From positions 1-33,154 of the forward strand of contig CALDSK010000249.1 of the NCBI GenBank assembly GCA_937911865.1: a stretch of 33,154 nt of DNA, read 5' to 3'. The notes under the pieces are model-generated. The model made no database searches. It was not told the DNA's origin and saw nothing but the letters and a program-made list of their open reading frames with translations. Made by a program: the position numbers and the translations under genes. How positions within the stretch are numbered: the first letter of the stretch is position 1; every line of letters begins with the position of its first letter. This document shows, piece by piece, positions 1-7,762 of the stretch. This DNA comes from an uncultured Synechococcus sp. (GTDB taxonomy: Bacteria; Cyanobacteriota; Cyanobacteriia; Phormidesmidales; Phormidesmidaceae).

Positions 1-2553
1 ACCTCCCCCTCCCCCTACCGTATCGCTTCCTGCTCCGCCAAACAGCCGGGCTTCACCTGCGCCGCCATCCAGCGTTTCATTACCCGCGTCGCCGCTGAGC
101 ACATCATCACCCGCACCACCTGCTAACGAATCGCTGCCTTGTTCTCCAAATAAACGGTCGTCACCGCCACCGCCATCGAGCACGTCATGACCGCGGCCGC
201 CACGGAGCAGATCGTCGCCTTCATCGCCACGGATAGTGTCATCACCGGTTTCACCAAACAGACGATCGTCACCGCTGCCACCCGACACAGTATCGTCACC
301 GCTGCCTGCAAAGATGACATCTTTGCCACCCGGCTCTTCCAAATCACCGATGAGTACATCATCACCGCCGTAGCCAAAGAGCTTGTTATCGCCTGCTCTA
401 CCCGCAATATAGTTATCGCTGTTATCACCACGAATCGGACTGCGATCGCCCGGTTCAGCAATAATAGGATTTTCATTGGCAACAACAGGCAACAGACTTC
501 CATTTTCACTATCAAGCGCCGCAACCCAACTATCAAAAGAGCCTTTATTCAGCTGCGTACTGTTGAAAGACCCCTCAGTGTGTCCGGTCACATAGAGAGT
601 ACCGCTGTCGTTGATAGTAATGTCAGCACTAAAATCATCAGAGGCAGTTCCAAACTGTTGAATCCACTGCTGATTGCCATCGGTATCAAATCGACTCACC
701 CAAACGTCTGTCAGGCCAGCATTCTCACCAACAAAAGCATCTCTTGTATAGCCCGTTAAGAAAATATCGCCCGCAGATTTCACTTCCATACCACCGAGAA
801 AAGACCCATCGTCGCCTGCGGTGCCAAATTGTTCGGTCCAGAGCTGATTGCCATCCGCATCAAACTTACTCAACCAAACATCGTAAGAGCCAGCATTGCC
901 TTCACCGTCAAAATCACCCAGCGTCCAACCTGACACGTAAGCATTATTCGCCGCGTCCACTTCAATATCCCACAGGAATTCATAGGCTGGTGTGCCGATT
1001 TGCTGAAGCCACAGCTGGTTGCCCTCCTCATCAAATCGACTGACCCAAACGTCATACAGTCCGTTCTCTGACTTATTCCCTGTTGACCCTGGATTTTCTA
1101 AATTGCTCAGCGTCCAGCCCGAAGCAAACAGACTGCCATCATTCCCTACAGCCACATCGTATGATTCATCAAAAGCAGCATTACCCGGCACAGGCTCGGT
1201 CCCAAACGCCGTTTGAAATATCAAGCTGCCATCGTCACCGTCAAACTTAGCAACAAAAGAGTCGTCAGTCAGCGGAAAGTTAGCAGTGTCAGGCGGTGTG
1301 GGCTTGGTTTGCAGGCCAGAGAGATAAACGTCGCCGTTTTCGTCAACATCAATCCCTTGAGACGCATCAACACCAGGATCTCCAAACTGATTAGTCCAAA
1401 CAGCTTCTCCCGTATCACCATCAAATCGGCCCAGCCAAATATCCTGCCCGCCCGCATTGTCTCCAGCTAGGTCTCCGCTAGTTACACCTGTCAGGTAAAC
1501 GCTCGTATCATCAGCGGCCAAGCCAAAAGCAACATCAGCAAAAGGCGTGCCAAACTTTCGAACCCAAACTTGATTACCTTCGGCGTCGTACTTAGTTAGC
1601 GAGACATCGTAAGAGCCTTCTCCGGTTTCTCCATCAAGCGGGCCATCTGTTGCACCTGCAACATAGAAGTTCCCAAACGAGTCAGTTTCAATCGCCAGCG
1701 ATAGCTCAATGCCCTCCGTACCAGACTGCAAAATGCTCTCAAATCCGGCAGAGGCAGGCGCTTCTGTGCCGACATATTCAAAGTAGTCAGCGTTCAGATC
1801 CAAGTCTGGAAGCGGAACACCAGGACCAGCAGCAGTCCCAAACAGGTTCGTAATCAGCGCAACAGCATCTGTTACTTCAGAGGGTGGTTGATTAGGATTA
1901 ACAGGTGAAGCTGGCTGCTTATAAGCGAGCACCTGAAAAGAGAGTCCTAGCAGTGAAATAGTATTTAACGTATAGTCGCTGGCTGAGCCGTGCAAGCGAA
2001 TCTTATCAGCAGCCGGGACAAAGTCTCCAATAATAGCAAGCTCTTCAAATCCACCGCTAAATCTTCTATCTGGATCGGTGTAGTAAGGCTGATTCCAATC
2101 ACCTAAAACGAACGTATCTTCCCACTGGAGCGGCGTGATGAGTTCACTTTCATCAAAAGAGTCTGGAAACAGCTGCTCATCGGCAATATCACCTAGCATT
2201 AAGTCCACGCGATCGCTATTCTCAAGCGGATTACTAGGCTTGTAGCTAATCAAAACATCGTTTCCAATCCGGCCCCAGTTGAGAAACTCATCTCTAAACC
2301 CAAAAGATAAATCGCTACCGGGCGTCAGTGCCTCTGCCCCAGAGAGCCGTTCAATCAAAGGACCATCGGGAGCTGGTCTTGGCGTTGGCGTTCGCTCAAC
2401 AGATGGATTTTCGTCGGTGTACTCAGAGATCATCTCGCCCAACTCTTCAGGTGTTTGTGAAGAGTTGAACAGCTCTAAAAGTTCGCTAATTCTCTCGATT
2501 GCATCCGCATCGGCACCTACCAAATCTGCCCCTTCTAGGCGAGTACTGTCCAT
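1..2553 (-). CDS. Partial RTX/SBBP-type calcium-binding surface protein (3' end off the window)
   Basis: Reading the minus strand from the ATG at 2553 gives one uninterrupted frame of 851 codons that leaves the window at base 1, so the C-terminus is missing. AGAGGAG lies about 9 nt before the ATG. There is no signal peptide, as expected for type I secretion. Residues about 1-70 are acidic and proline-rich. About 270-690 hold six or more SBBP-like repeats, each with a phrase like WTEQFGT, FDADGNQ or YDVWLSKFD, consistent with a beta-propeller. From about 710 to the edge run glycine/aspartate nonapeptides of the GGxGxDxLx type (for example GGSGDDRLFGE, GGAGDDVLSG), which bind calcium in RTX proteins. 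The likely role is an exported adhesin or S-layer-like surface protein; no catalytic domain is visible in this part. The family call is firm, the exact role is not. Confidence 0.9.
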   Translation of the reverse strand, partial: MDSTRLEGADLVGADADAIERISELLELFNSSQTPEELGEMISEYTDENPSVERTPTPRPAPDGPLIERLSGAEALTPGSDLSFGFRDEFLNWGRIGNDVLISYKPSNPLENSDRVDLMLGDIADEQLFPDSFDESELITPLQWEDTFVLGDWNQPYYTDPDRRFSGGFEELAIIGDFVPAADKIRLHGSASDYTLNTISLLGLSFQVLAYKQPASPVNPNQPPSEVTDAVALITNLFGTAAGPGVPLPDLDLNADYFEYVGTEAPASAGFESILQSGTEGIELSLAIETDSFGNFYVAGATDGPLDGETGEGSYDVSLTKYDAEGNQVWVRKFGTPFADVAFGLAADDTSVYLTGVTSGDLAGDNAGGQDIWLGRFDGDTGEAVWTNQFGDPGVDASQGIDVDENGDVYLSGLQTKPTPPDTANFPLTDDSFVAKFDGDDGSLIFQTAFGTEPVPGNAAFDESYDVAVGNDGSLFASGWTLSNLENPGSTGNKSENGLYDVWVSRFDEEGNQLWLQQIGTPAYEFLWDIEVDAANNAYVSGWTLGDFDGEGNAGSYDVWLSKFDADGNQLWTEQFGTAGDDGSFLGGMEVKSAGDIFLTGYTRDAFVGENAGLTDVWVSRFDTDGNQQWIQQFGTASDDFSADITINDSGTLYVTGHTEGSFNSTQLNKGSFDSWVAALDSENGSLLPVVANENPIIAEPGDRSPIRGDNSDNYIAGRAGDNKLFGYGGDDVLIGDLEEPGGKDVIFAGSGDDTVSGGSGDDRLFGETGDDTIRGDEGDDLLRGGRGHDVLDGGGGDDRLFGEQGSDSLAGGAGDDVLSGDAGNETLDGGAGEARLFGGAGSDTVGGGGG

Positions 2554-2747
2554 TCTTTACGTCTCCTCTAAATTTGAATGTTTAATGAGCTAGCTGTAAG
2601 TAGGCACCTGTGCAAAAAAATGTGGCGTGCGAAAACTTCGAACGCAGATCTCACCCGGATATACGTACAAAAAGTCTTTTCAACAAAGCGTAAGTTTGTT
2701 ATTTATTTCAATGCAGCACTTTTCCGCTCAAGACCTATACCTTGAAG

Positions 2748-2769
2748 GCGGTTTGAAAGCGGCTTGAAA
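2748..2769. repeat. 11-bp tandem duplication (2 copies)
   Basis: GCGGTTTGAAA is followed directly by GCGGCTTGAAA, with one mismatch. It lies in the spacer upstream of the RTX gene. Confidence 0.7.
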
Positions 2770-3408
2770 GATGCAGCCTGAGAGAACGATGACTTAAAGC
2801 CCGTGAGCTGAAGCATGTACATGCGCTCACCAGAACGCTCCCTCTAGAAGCTCTAAAAAGAGAGAGAGGAAGAGCAAGTCAACTATTGGCCTACCTGCAA
2901 ACAACAGATGTCTTATGACAAATGTTTTGTGACTATGCGGCTAAAGGCAGATAAAACAAAAGTGGTAGAGCTAAAATTAGCAAAAATAATGCTAGAGACA
3001 ATCAATAAAATCCCATCCACAAGGTTGAGATCTAGAAAAAATGATAAGAGCCAATCTGATCAGTCAGTCAGCCCTGGAGATGCAAAGACTATATAGGAAA
3101 TGAAAGACCGATACACCGTAGGTCCAGATTGAACCCGTCCTAGCCATGTAAATCAGCCAGTCCCTATCTCTATCCCTTTACTTGAGGGGACGACAGGAAC
3201 CAAACTCAACCGGCTAGCTAACGCTTAGGCAATAGAGTAGATTTAATGTCGTATCAAATCAAATGCAAACGTTAGATACCGGCTTATCTTCACTGAAAGT
3301 TGATTTGGGACTAGCGTATATTTACTTATAGCCAATAGTCCGGACAGGAAAAATACTTCAGAAGGATCACTTACAGTAAGGTGGTGGCAGCAATATGATG
3401 GCAGCAGT

Positions 3409-3454
3409 GAGATGCCAAAGTGAGATAATAAGAGATGCCAAAGTGAGATAATAA
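3409..3454. repeat. 23-bp perfect tandem duplication (2 copies)
   Basis: Two identical 23-bp units, each beginning GAGATGCCAAAG and ending GATAATAA, lie back to back about 50 bp before the GTG start of the small repeat protein. They may overlap its promoter. Confidence 0.9.
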
Positions 3455-3503
3455 TGCGATCATCACCAGGGATTGTCACTATAATATAGGAGTCATTAAT
3501 CCG

Positions 3504-3953
3504 GTGAAGAGTCCGGCAAATGTTAAACGCGTGCTGAATTTAGCCCTCTACCACGAGATTAAAGCAATGTTAACTCCACGCAGTAATTTGAAGTTTTTTG
3601 ACAAGCCGTTTTCTGGCAAATTGTTTTTAGTATTGAGCGCCAGCCTGGCACTGTTGGGTAGCTCAGCGTTCAGCGCAGATGCACAGGTTATTCGCAGAGG
3701 ACCAAATGGCCGCGAAGTAACCACCGAACGAACGGTCGAAGATGGCCAAATTATTCGCACAACCACAGGTCCTAACGGCGAATCTAGAGAGGCGACAGCC
3801 ACCATTGATGAGGACGGAAATCTCATTCGCACCGGCCCCAACGGCAACTCATCAACGACTGAACGCACGGTTGAAGACGGTCAGGTCACGCGTGAAGTCA
3901 CCGGCCCTCGCGGCAACACGTGGTCAGTAATTCGTGAGCGCAACCGCCGTTAG
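3504..3953 (+). CDS. Small exported protein with 22-23-residue repeats
   Basis: The function is not recognised. The longest frame starts at GTG 3504, with AGGAG at 3488-3492, 11 nt upstream. An in-frame ATG at 3567 is an alternative start that places a cleaner signal peptide at the N-terminus: basic residues, then LFLVLSASLALLGSSAFS, with likely cleavage near ADA-QV. The mature part, about 90 residues, is almost entirely repeats: three units of 22-23 residues starting GPNG, two of them containing TERTVEDGQ and one the degenerate IDEDGNLIR, then a partial GPRG unit and a basic tail. The DGxxIR pattern recalls RHS/YD-type strands, but the protein is far too short for that family. A periplasmic or extracellular structural role is possible. 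It is followed by a strong hairpin, so it is probably monocistronic. Confidence 0.75.
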   Translation: MKSPANVKRVLNLALYHEIKAMLTPRSNLKFFDKPFSGKLFLVLSASLALLGSSAFSADAQVIRRGPNGREVTTERTVEDGQIIRTTTGPNGESREATATIDEDGNLIRTGPNGNSSTTERTVEDGQVTREVTGPRGNTWSVIRERNRR

Positions 3954-3989
3954 TCATGACTAAAACTACGTTATAGCCTGCTTTATTAG

Positions 3990-4021
3990 GGGCGTTGCCA
4001 AATTTAGAATTGGCAACGCCC
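3990..4021 (+). terminator. Perfect 12-bp hairpin, probable terminator
   Basis: GGGCGTTGCCAA (3990-4001) pairs perfectly with TTGGCAACGCCC (4010-4021) across an 8-nt loop, 36 bp after the stop of the small repeat protein. There is no U-run afterwards, so it may be a transcript-end stabiliser rather than a classical intrinsic terminator. Confidence 0.6.
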
Positions 4022-4039
4022 AAGCTGTACGTGCTGATA

Positions 4040-4099
4040 AAGCCTTCTTCACCAAAACCTTCTTCGCACAAGCCTTCTTCACCAAAGCCTTCTTCCATG
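4040..4099. repeat. 15-bp tandem repeat (4 copies)
   Basis: Four exact-length units with core AAGCCTTCTTC lie at 4040-4054, 4055-4069, 4070-4084 and 4085-4099. They fill the space immediately before the beta-propeller gene, where its ribosome binding site would be expected. Read on the plus strand in one frame they spell KPSSP-like units. Confidence 0.9.
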
Positions 4100-4107
4100 T
4101 AGTGAGC

Positions 4108-5604
4108 ATGCGCAAACTAGCTTTAGTCAGTGCTTCCTTAATAGGCGTGCTTTCAACAGTAGCCCTTGGTTCGGCCCCAGCCCAAACAGGTCCATCCAGG
4201 CATCCGTACCTAGCTGATTCCGGCTGGCCAATTTTTCACCAGAGCACTCAGGCCCAGGCCTCAGGAGACTTTGAAGCACCGCGTCAGAACAGTCGGCTGC
4301 GCACCCAGTTTGACAGAAATGCCCCGGGTGGAACGTCACCTTGGACGGTCTTAGCTGAAGCCTACAGTAACGGTTCGCAGGCAGCCATTGGCAGCACTCG
4401 TCAGGGAATAGTGAAGCGCCTAATAGATGGCGAGAGTTTTGATCAAGTGAGCTTTCTACCCCTGCCTCGTCAAAGACTAGATTTTGACTGGAACCTATTG
4501 GTCCTGCAAACAGGAGAGATTGTCTCTACCAGTCGCCGAGAGAATACGTTTTACTTAGTAGGCGATACCTCCACCGACTGTCCCAGCTGTGAGCTAGAGG
4601 TAAAACGCACCATCGTCATTCCCGAAGAGATTGGTCAAATGACGATTCATTTCACCCTCAGCTACGACGGTCATCTGATGGTGCTGTTGGAGAACAATCG
4701 AATAGCCGCAGTGTCACTAGACACCGGCGAGGTGGTCGCGGTTCACGACTTGGCAGTGTCCGATGAATCAGTCAGTTTTCACAATGCTTTTCCAATGGAC
4801 GAATCTGGCCGTCTGTATATATCCTCTCAGACAGCAATATCGGCCATAGACTGGAGAGAGGGTCGTTTTCAAACGGCTTGGAGCGCAGAATACGATTTTC
4901 GGGGTCCTGGTTGCCAGTCCGATGAGCCGTCATCGCCACGCCGATTTAGCCGTAGAAGAACTCGCTTTCGTGAAGCCTTACGGGTTGCTCGTGGGGAACG
5001 CTGTACCGGTAGCGGCACCACACCCAGTCTGATTGGATCGCCCGAGACAGGTGTGGTTGTTGCCGTCGATGGTCACGCACCGCAAAACCGACTGGTTGCC
5101 TTTTGGCGAGGCGCTATTCCCTCCGATTGGCAGGGCCTTCCCGGCGAAGAGCGAAGAGTCGCGGCAGTGCTAGCACTGCCGCATTCAACCCCAGAAGGCG
5201 CAGGATTTACCGCAGAGAATTCGCCTGCGGTTTTAAACAACTCAGTGTTTGTTGCGCAGTGGGCCGGGCTCACTCCAGGCTGCGATCCTGTCAGCGGCGT
5301 TCAGCGCGTAGACTGGGACCCAAACGCCCGTCGTTTCGGGCTCGTTTGGGCGAACGAGGCCGTTCATTTTAACGGTATTCCAACCGCATCTACGCGAACC
5401 AATCTTGTCTATGGGAGCGGAAGAGTAGGCTGCTCGTACCACTATCGCGGGTTAGATATTGAAACAGGAGAAGTTCTGCTCGATCAACGGCTAGGGAGAG
5501 ACGCCCGCTATCTCGACCAGGGCAATCAGCACACTGTTGCGAAAGATGGCTCTATTCTCTATTCCAGCAGGCGTGGCATTGTTCGTCTCAGACAGGCCCA
5601 GTAG
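4108..5604 (+). CDS. Exported beta-propeller-like protein
   Basis: The protein has 498 residues from ATG 4108; a GTG two codons upstream at 4102 is the alternative start. The N-terminus is a clear Sec signal peptide: MRK, then a hydrophobic stretch through about residue 22, with cleavage near APAQT. The body has recurrent strand-turn patterns such as LDTGEVVAVHDL, GRLYISSQTAISAID and TGVVVAVDGHAP, as in PQQ-like or YncE-like propellers. Cysteine motifs (CPSC, GPGC, GERC, TPGC, VGC) suggest disulfides in an extracytoplasmic location. No catalytic residues can be assigned and no specific family is recognised. No good Shine-Dalgarno precedes the start, because a tandem repeat occupies that position. 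It converges on the sulfotransferase gene, only 48 bp away, so it is probably not part of the biosynthetic cluster. Confidence 0.85.
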   Translation: MRKLALVSASLIGVLSTVALGSAPAQTGPSRHPYLADSGWPIFHQSTQAQASGDFEAPRQNSRLRTQFDRNAPGGTSPWTVLAEAYSNGSQAAIGSTRQGIVKRLIDGESFDQVSFLPLPRQRLDFDWNLLVLQTGEIVSTSRRENTFYLVGDTSTDCPSCELEVKRTIVIPEEIGQMTIHFTLSYDGHLMVLLENNRIAAVSLDTGEVVAVHDLAVSDESVSFHNAFPMDESGRLYISSQTAISAIDWREGRFQTAWSAEYDFRGPGCQSDEPSSPRRFSRRRTRFREALRVARGERCTGSGTTPSLIGSPETGVVVAVDGHAPQNRLVAFWRGAIPSDWQGLPGEERRVAAVLALPHSTPEGAGFTAENSPAVLNNSVFVAQWAGLTPGCDPVSGVQRVDWDPNARRFGLVWANEAVHFNGIPTASTRTNLVYGSGRVGCSYHYRGLDIETGEVLLDQRLGRDARYLDQGNQHTVAKDGSILYSSRRGIVRLRQAQ

Positions 5605-5652
5605 AAGACAAACCAGAGAACAAATCAGAAGCCAAGCCGTTTCTGCAACAGC

Positions 5653-6771
5653 CTACTGTGCCAACTCTTTCTCTCTATTTACTTTAAACTCGCTAGCTTT
5701 CCACTTTTCAATCGAAAAGGCCCATTGATCGGTGACCTTTTCTAGTGTCTTCTCATCTATACAATAGCGATTACTTTTATAGTTTTTTGAAGCAGAAACG
5801 CTCTTTGTAACCTCACCTTCAACAGCCTTAAAATCCGGCAGCTGAAACTGCGAATATACCTGCCTCAAAATATCAACTTCATTGCCGACAAAGTCTTCGT
5901 ATCTAATCTCTATAAAATTTTCTGGCGGAATCAGGTCCTTGGTTTCAAAGAAACGAGTCATCAACTGCTGATAGAAAAGGATGATGTTGTCTTCTATTTC
6001 TTGCTCAGTGTACTTCTGCAGTGCGTAATGAGGCAGCATTTTTTCATAGAAACGCTTTGTAGAAGAAAAGACAGCCAGTGGATCTCGATAAATATGAATA
6101 AACTTTGCGTTAGGAAAGAGTTCTAAAAGCGTGTCAATCCTAGCAGTATTTGCAGGATTCTTTAGAAGCAGCTGTTTGCCGCCCGTGCTGAGGGTCAGCT
6201 TCTTTAAAGTGTTAAGGAAACTGCGTTTCCAGCTAGCAACATCTGATTCTGACAGACCCTCAAACAACAGAGATTGATCAAAGAGGCGTCTCATGTTGCG
6301 AGGAAAGTACATGCAGTGATAAAAGCTGTATGGGCTAACATTTCCAAGCGCATACTCTTCTTCTTCCGGGGAACCTAAGCGATACTCTACATTATCCATA
6401 GGTCGTTTTCGCGGCATCGTCATCTTAAAAATAGGCTGCCACAGCTTACGCCCCCCCATATATACATGGGGCAAAAACGACTGAAAGTTGGTCATGTGGC
6501 CGAAGCGATCGTCCAGACACATCATTCGATGAAAGTAAGTGGTCCCGCTTCGCCAGTGGCCAATAATAAAAACAGGCGGCACTGCGATATCAACCTGCTC
6601 AATCTTCTGGCCAAACTTAAAATCTTCTACGGCCTTAAAAGGTAGGCCAGAGAATGTTGAAAGGGTAATTTTCAGCGCACTGAAGAGAGAAGACGCATCA
6701 ATACCGCCGTTTTCTCTCTTCAGCTTCTGCCAATTGTTCGGGGTGCTGCCTGCTAAAGGATGTAGAAGCAT
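5653..6771 (-). CDS. PAPS-dependent sulfotransferase family protein
   Basis: The protein has 372 residues, a typical length. Residues 71-78, GHWRSGTT, form the 5'-phosphosulfate binding loop, and 229-237, RDPLAVFSS after the strand FIHIY, form the 3'-phosphate binding motif. KNPANTARIDTLLELFP between them is also typical of bacterial members. The family transfers sulfate from PAPS to hydroxyl or amine acceptors. It is the last gene of the minus-strand arm, 51 bp after the SDR, with the spacer holding a 13-bp tandem duplication. In context it most likely sulfates a hydroxyl on the ACP-bound or released lipid. Sulfotransferase domains also activate beta-hydroxyl groups for decarboxylative release in curacin and olefin synthases, but those are fused to a thioesterase, which is absent here. 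Family confidence is high; the substrate is unknown. Confidence 0.93.
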   Translation of the reverse strand: MLLHPLAGSTPNNWQKLKRENGGIDASSLFSALKITLSTFSGLPFKAVEDFKFGQKIEQVDIAVPPVFIIGHWRSGTTYFHRMMCLDDRFGHMTNFQSFLPHVYMGGRKLWQPIFKMTMPRKRPMDNVEYRLGSPEEEEYALGNVSPYSFYHCMYFPRNMRRLFDQSLLFEGLSESDVASWKRSFLNTLKKLTLSTGGKQLLLKNPANTARIDTLLELFPNAKFIHIYRDPLAVFSSTKRFYEKMLPHYALQKYTEQEIEDNIILFYQQLMTRFFETKDLIPPENFIEIRYEDFVGNEVDILRQVYSQFQLPDFKAVEGEVTKSVSASKNYKSNRYCIDEKTLEKVTDQWAFSIEKWKASEFKVNREKELAQ

Positions 6772-6779
6772 AACAAGAC

Positions 6780-6805
6780 GTCTTCACTATTTGTCTTCAC
6801 TATTT
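6780..6805. repeat. 13-bp perfect tandem duplication
   Basis: GTCTTCACTATTT occurs twice back to back (6780-6792 and 6793-6805), just upstream of the sulfotransferase start. Confidence 0.9.
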
Positions 6806-6822
6806 AAAAACGGAATAATTGA

Positions 6823-7668
6823 CTATGAACGCTGAACCATAGCGGACTGAACTTCAGCGCGCTTTAAATTAAGCTGCGGAACACCTAGCCAGCGGTTAAC
6901 CATATCACCAAAACGGGGAGAAAACTGCTCAACCGCAAACAAAAACTGTGTTAGCAGCGTCATATAAGCATTTTCGTTGAGAACAACTTCAGCCCGATCG
7001 GTTTTAATCGCTTTAATCACAGCAGCAACAACATCTTTAGACATCGAAACACCTGCAAAACGCGGCGCATGAACCTTAGTATCAGAGAGCAGCCCCTGAT
7101 CTTTCACATACCCAGGGCAAACCGTTGATACGGTTACGCCAGAGCCCGACAGCTCTTGCCGAATGGCGTCTGCCCACATCAGCAGGCCAGCCTTACTAGC
7201 TGAGTAAATGCTGTCGTAAGGGTGTCCCTTCTTCGCAGCGAGCGAGGCGATATTGATAATATGGCCCGTCTGCTGCGCTAGCATATCGGGCAGAAGTAAA
7301 CGGCTAAGTTCAATAGCAGCCAGTAAATTAGTAGAGAGCACTCGCTGAATTTCATCTAGCGAGTAGTTTTGAAAAGCCCGGTAGATTTCGATAGCAGCGT
7401 TGTTGATCAAAATATCGATGGGCCCTGCCGCTGATTTAACCTCTTTGATCAGTGTCGATAGCTCACTAACTCGGCTCACATCAGCCGGAATCGCAATCAT
7501 CCGACCGCCCACAGCCTCTATCTGCTGCTGAACCTGTGCCAGCCCTTGTTGAGAACGAGACAGCCCGACAACGGTCGCGCCTTCTTTAGCGATCGCAATC
7601 GCCATAGAAGCACCAATTCCCCGAGAAGCTCCCGTCAGAAGAACTGTTTTACCGGCTAACGCTATCAC
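6823..7668 (-). CDS. Short-chain dehydrogenase/reductase (SDR)
   Basis: The protein has 281 residues and starts at GTG 7668, supported by AGGAG 8 nt upstream. It is a classical SDR. TGASRGIG (12-19) is the cofactor loop, NNAA (89-92) is the structural motif, and Ser142, Tyr155 and Lys159 form the catalytic triad within the YSASK motif. An Arg or Ser after the second strand (GLSRSQ) is compatible with NADPH. The C-terminal 60 residues extend beyond the minimal fold. The gene lies between the docking-domain protein (94 bp) and the sulfotransferase (51 bp) on the same strand. Since no ketoreductase domain exists elsewhere in the cluster, it is a good candidate for reducing the beta-keto group made by the ketosynthase in trans. 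Oxidation of an alcohol intermediate is the alternative. Confidence 0.95.
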   Translation of the reverse strand: MIALAGKTVLLTGASRGIGASMAIAIAKEGATVVGLSRSQQGLAQVQQQIEAVGGRMIAIPADVSRVSELSTLIKEVKSAAGPIDILINNAAIEIYRAFQNYSLDEIQRVLSTNLLAAIELSRLLLPDMLAQQTGHIINIASLAAKKGHPYDSIYSASKAGLLMWADAIRQELSGSGVTVSTVCPGYVKDQGLLSDTKVHAPRFAGVSMSKDVVAAVIKAIKTDRAEVVLNENAYMTLLTQFLFAVEQFSPRFGDMVNRWLGVPQLNLKRAEVQSAMVQRS

Positions 7669-7762
7669 TGTTTATCTCCTAACACGACTTTCTTAAGCTG
7701 GCTTTCTTGGAATGATTCTCTTAAAACGACTCTCTCAAAAATCTTCGGCAGCTCACGCTCGC

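Larger units (their letters stand above)
2554..3503. other. 950-bp intergenic region, no convincing gene
   Basis: This lies between the divergent RTX gene and the small exported repeat protein and should carry both promoters. Short open frames here match no family and have no ribosome binding site context. It contains two short tandem duplications (2748-2769 and 3409-3454) and an imperfect 9-bp inverted repeat at 2625-2645. No tRNA or known small RNA was recognised. Confidence 0.6.

Noticed and set aside
123..536. Open frame of 137 codons on the minus strand, and similar plus-strand frames to 1853
   Set aside because: They are other-frame readings of the continuous RTX/SBBP gene (1-2553 minus), whose own frame is open throughout and shows the expected repeats.
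3243..3479. 78-codon frame on the minus strand
   Set aside because: No family resemblance, no ribosome binding site, and it is partly made of the 23-bp duplication.
3898..4098. Minus-strand frame with EEGFGEEGL repeats
   Set aside because: The repetitive residues come from the 15-bp tandem repeat, and the frame overlaps the end of the small exported protein.
5653..6771. Olefin-synthase type release system
   Set aside because: The ST-TE fusion and loading module of olefin synthases are absent; it is kept only as a speculative alternative.
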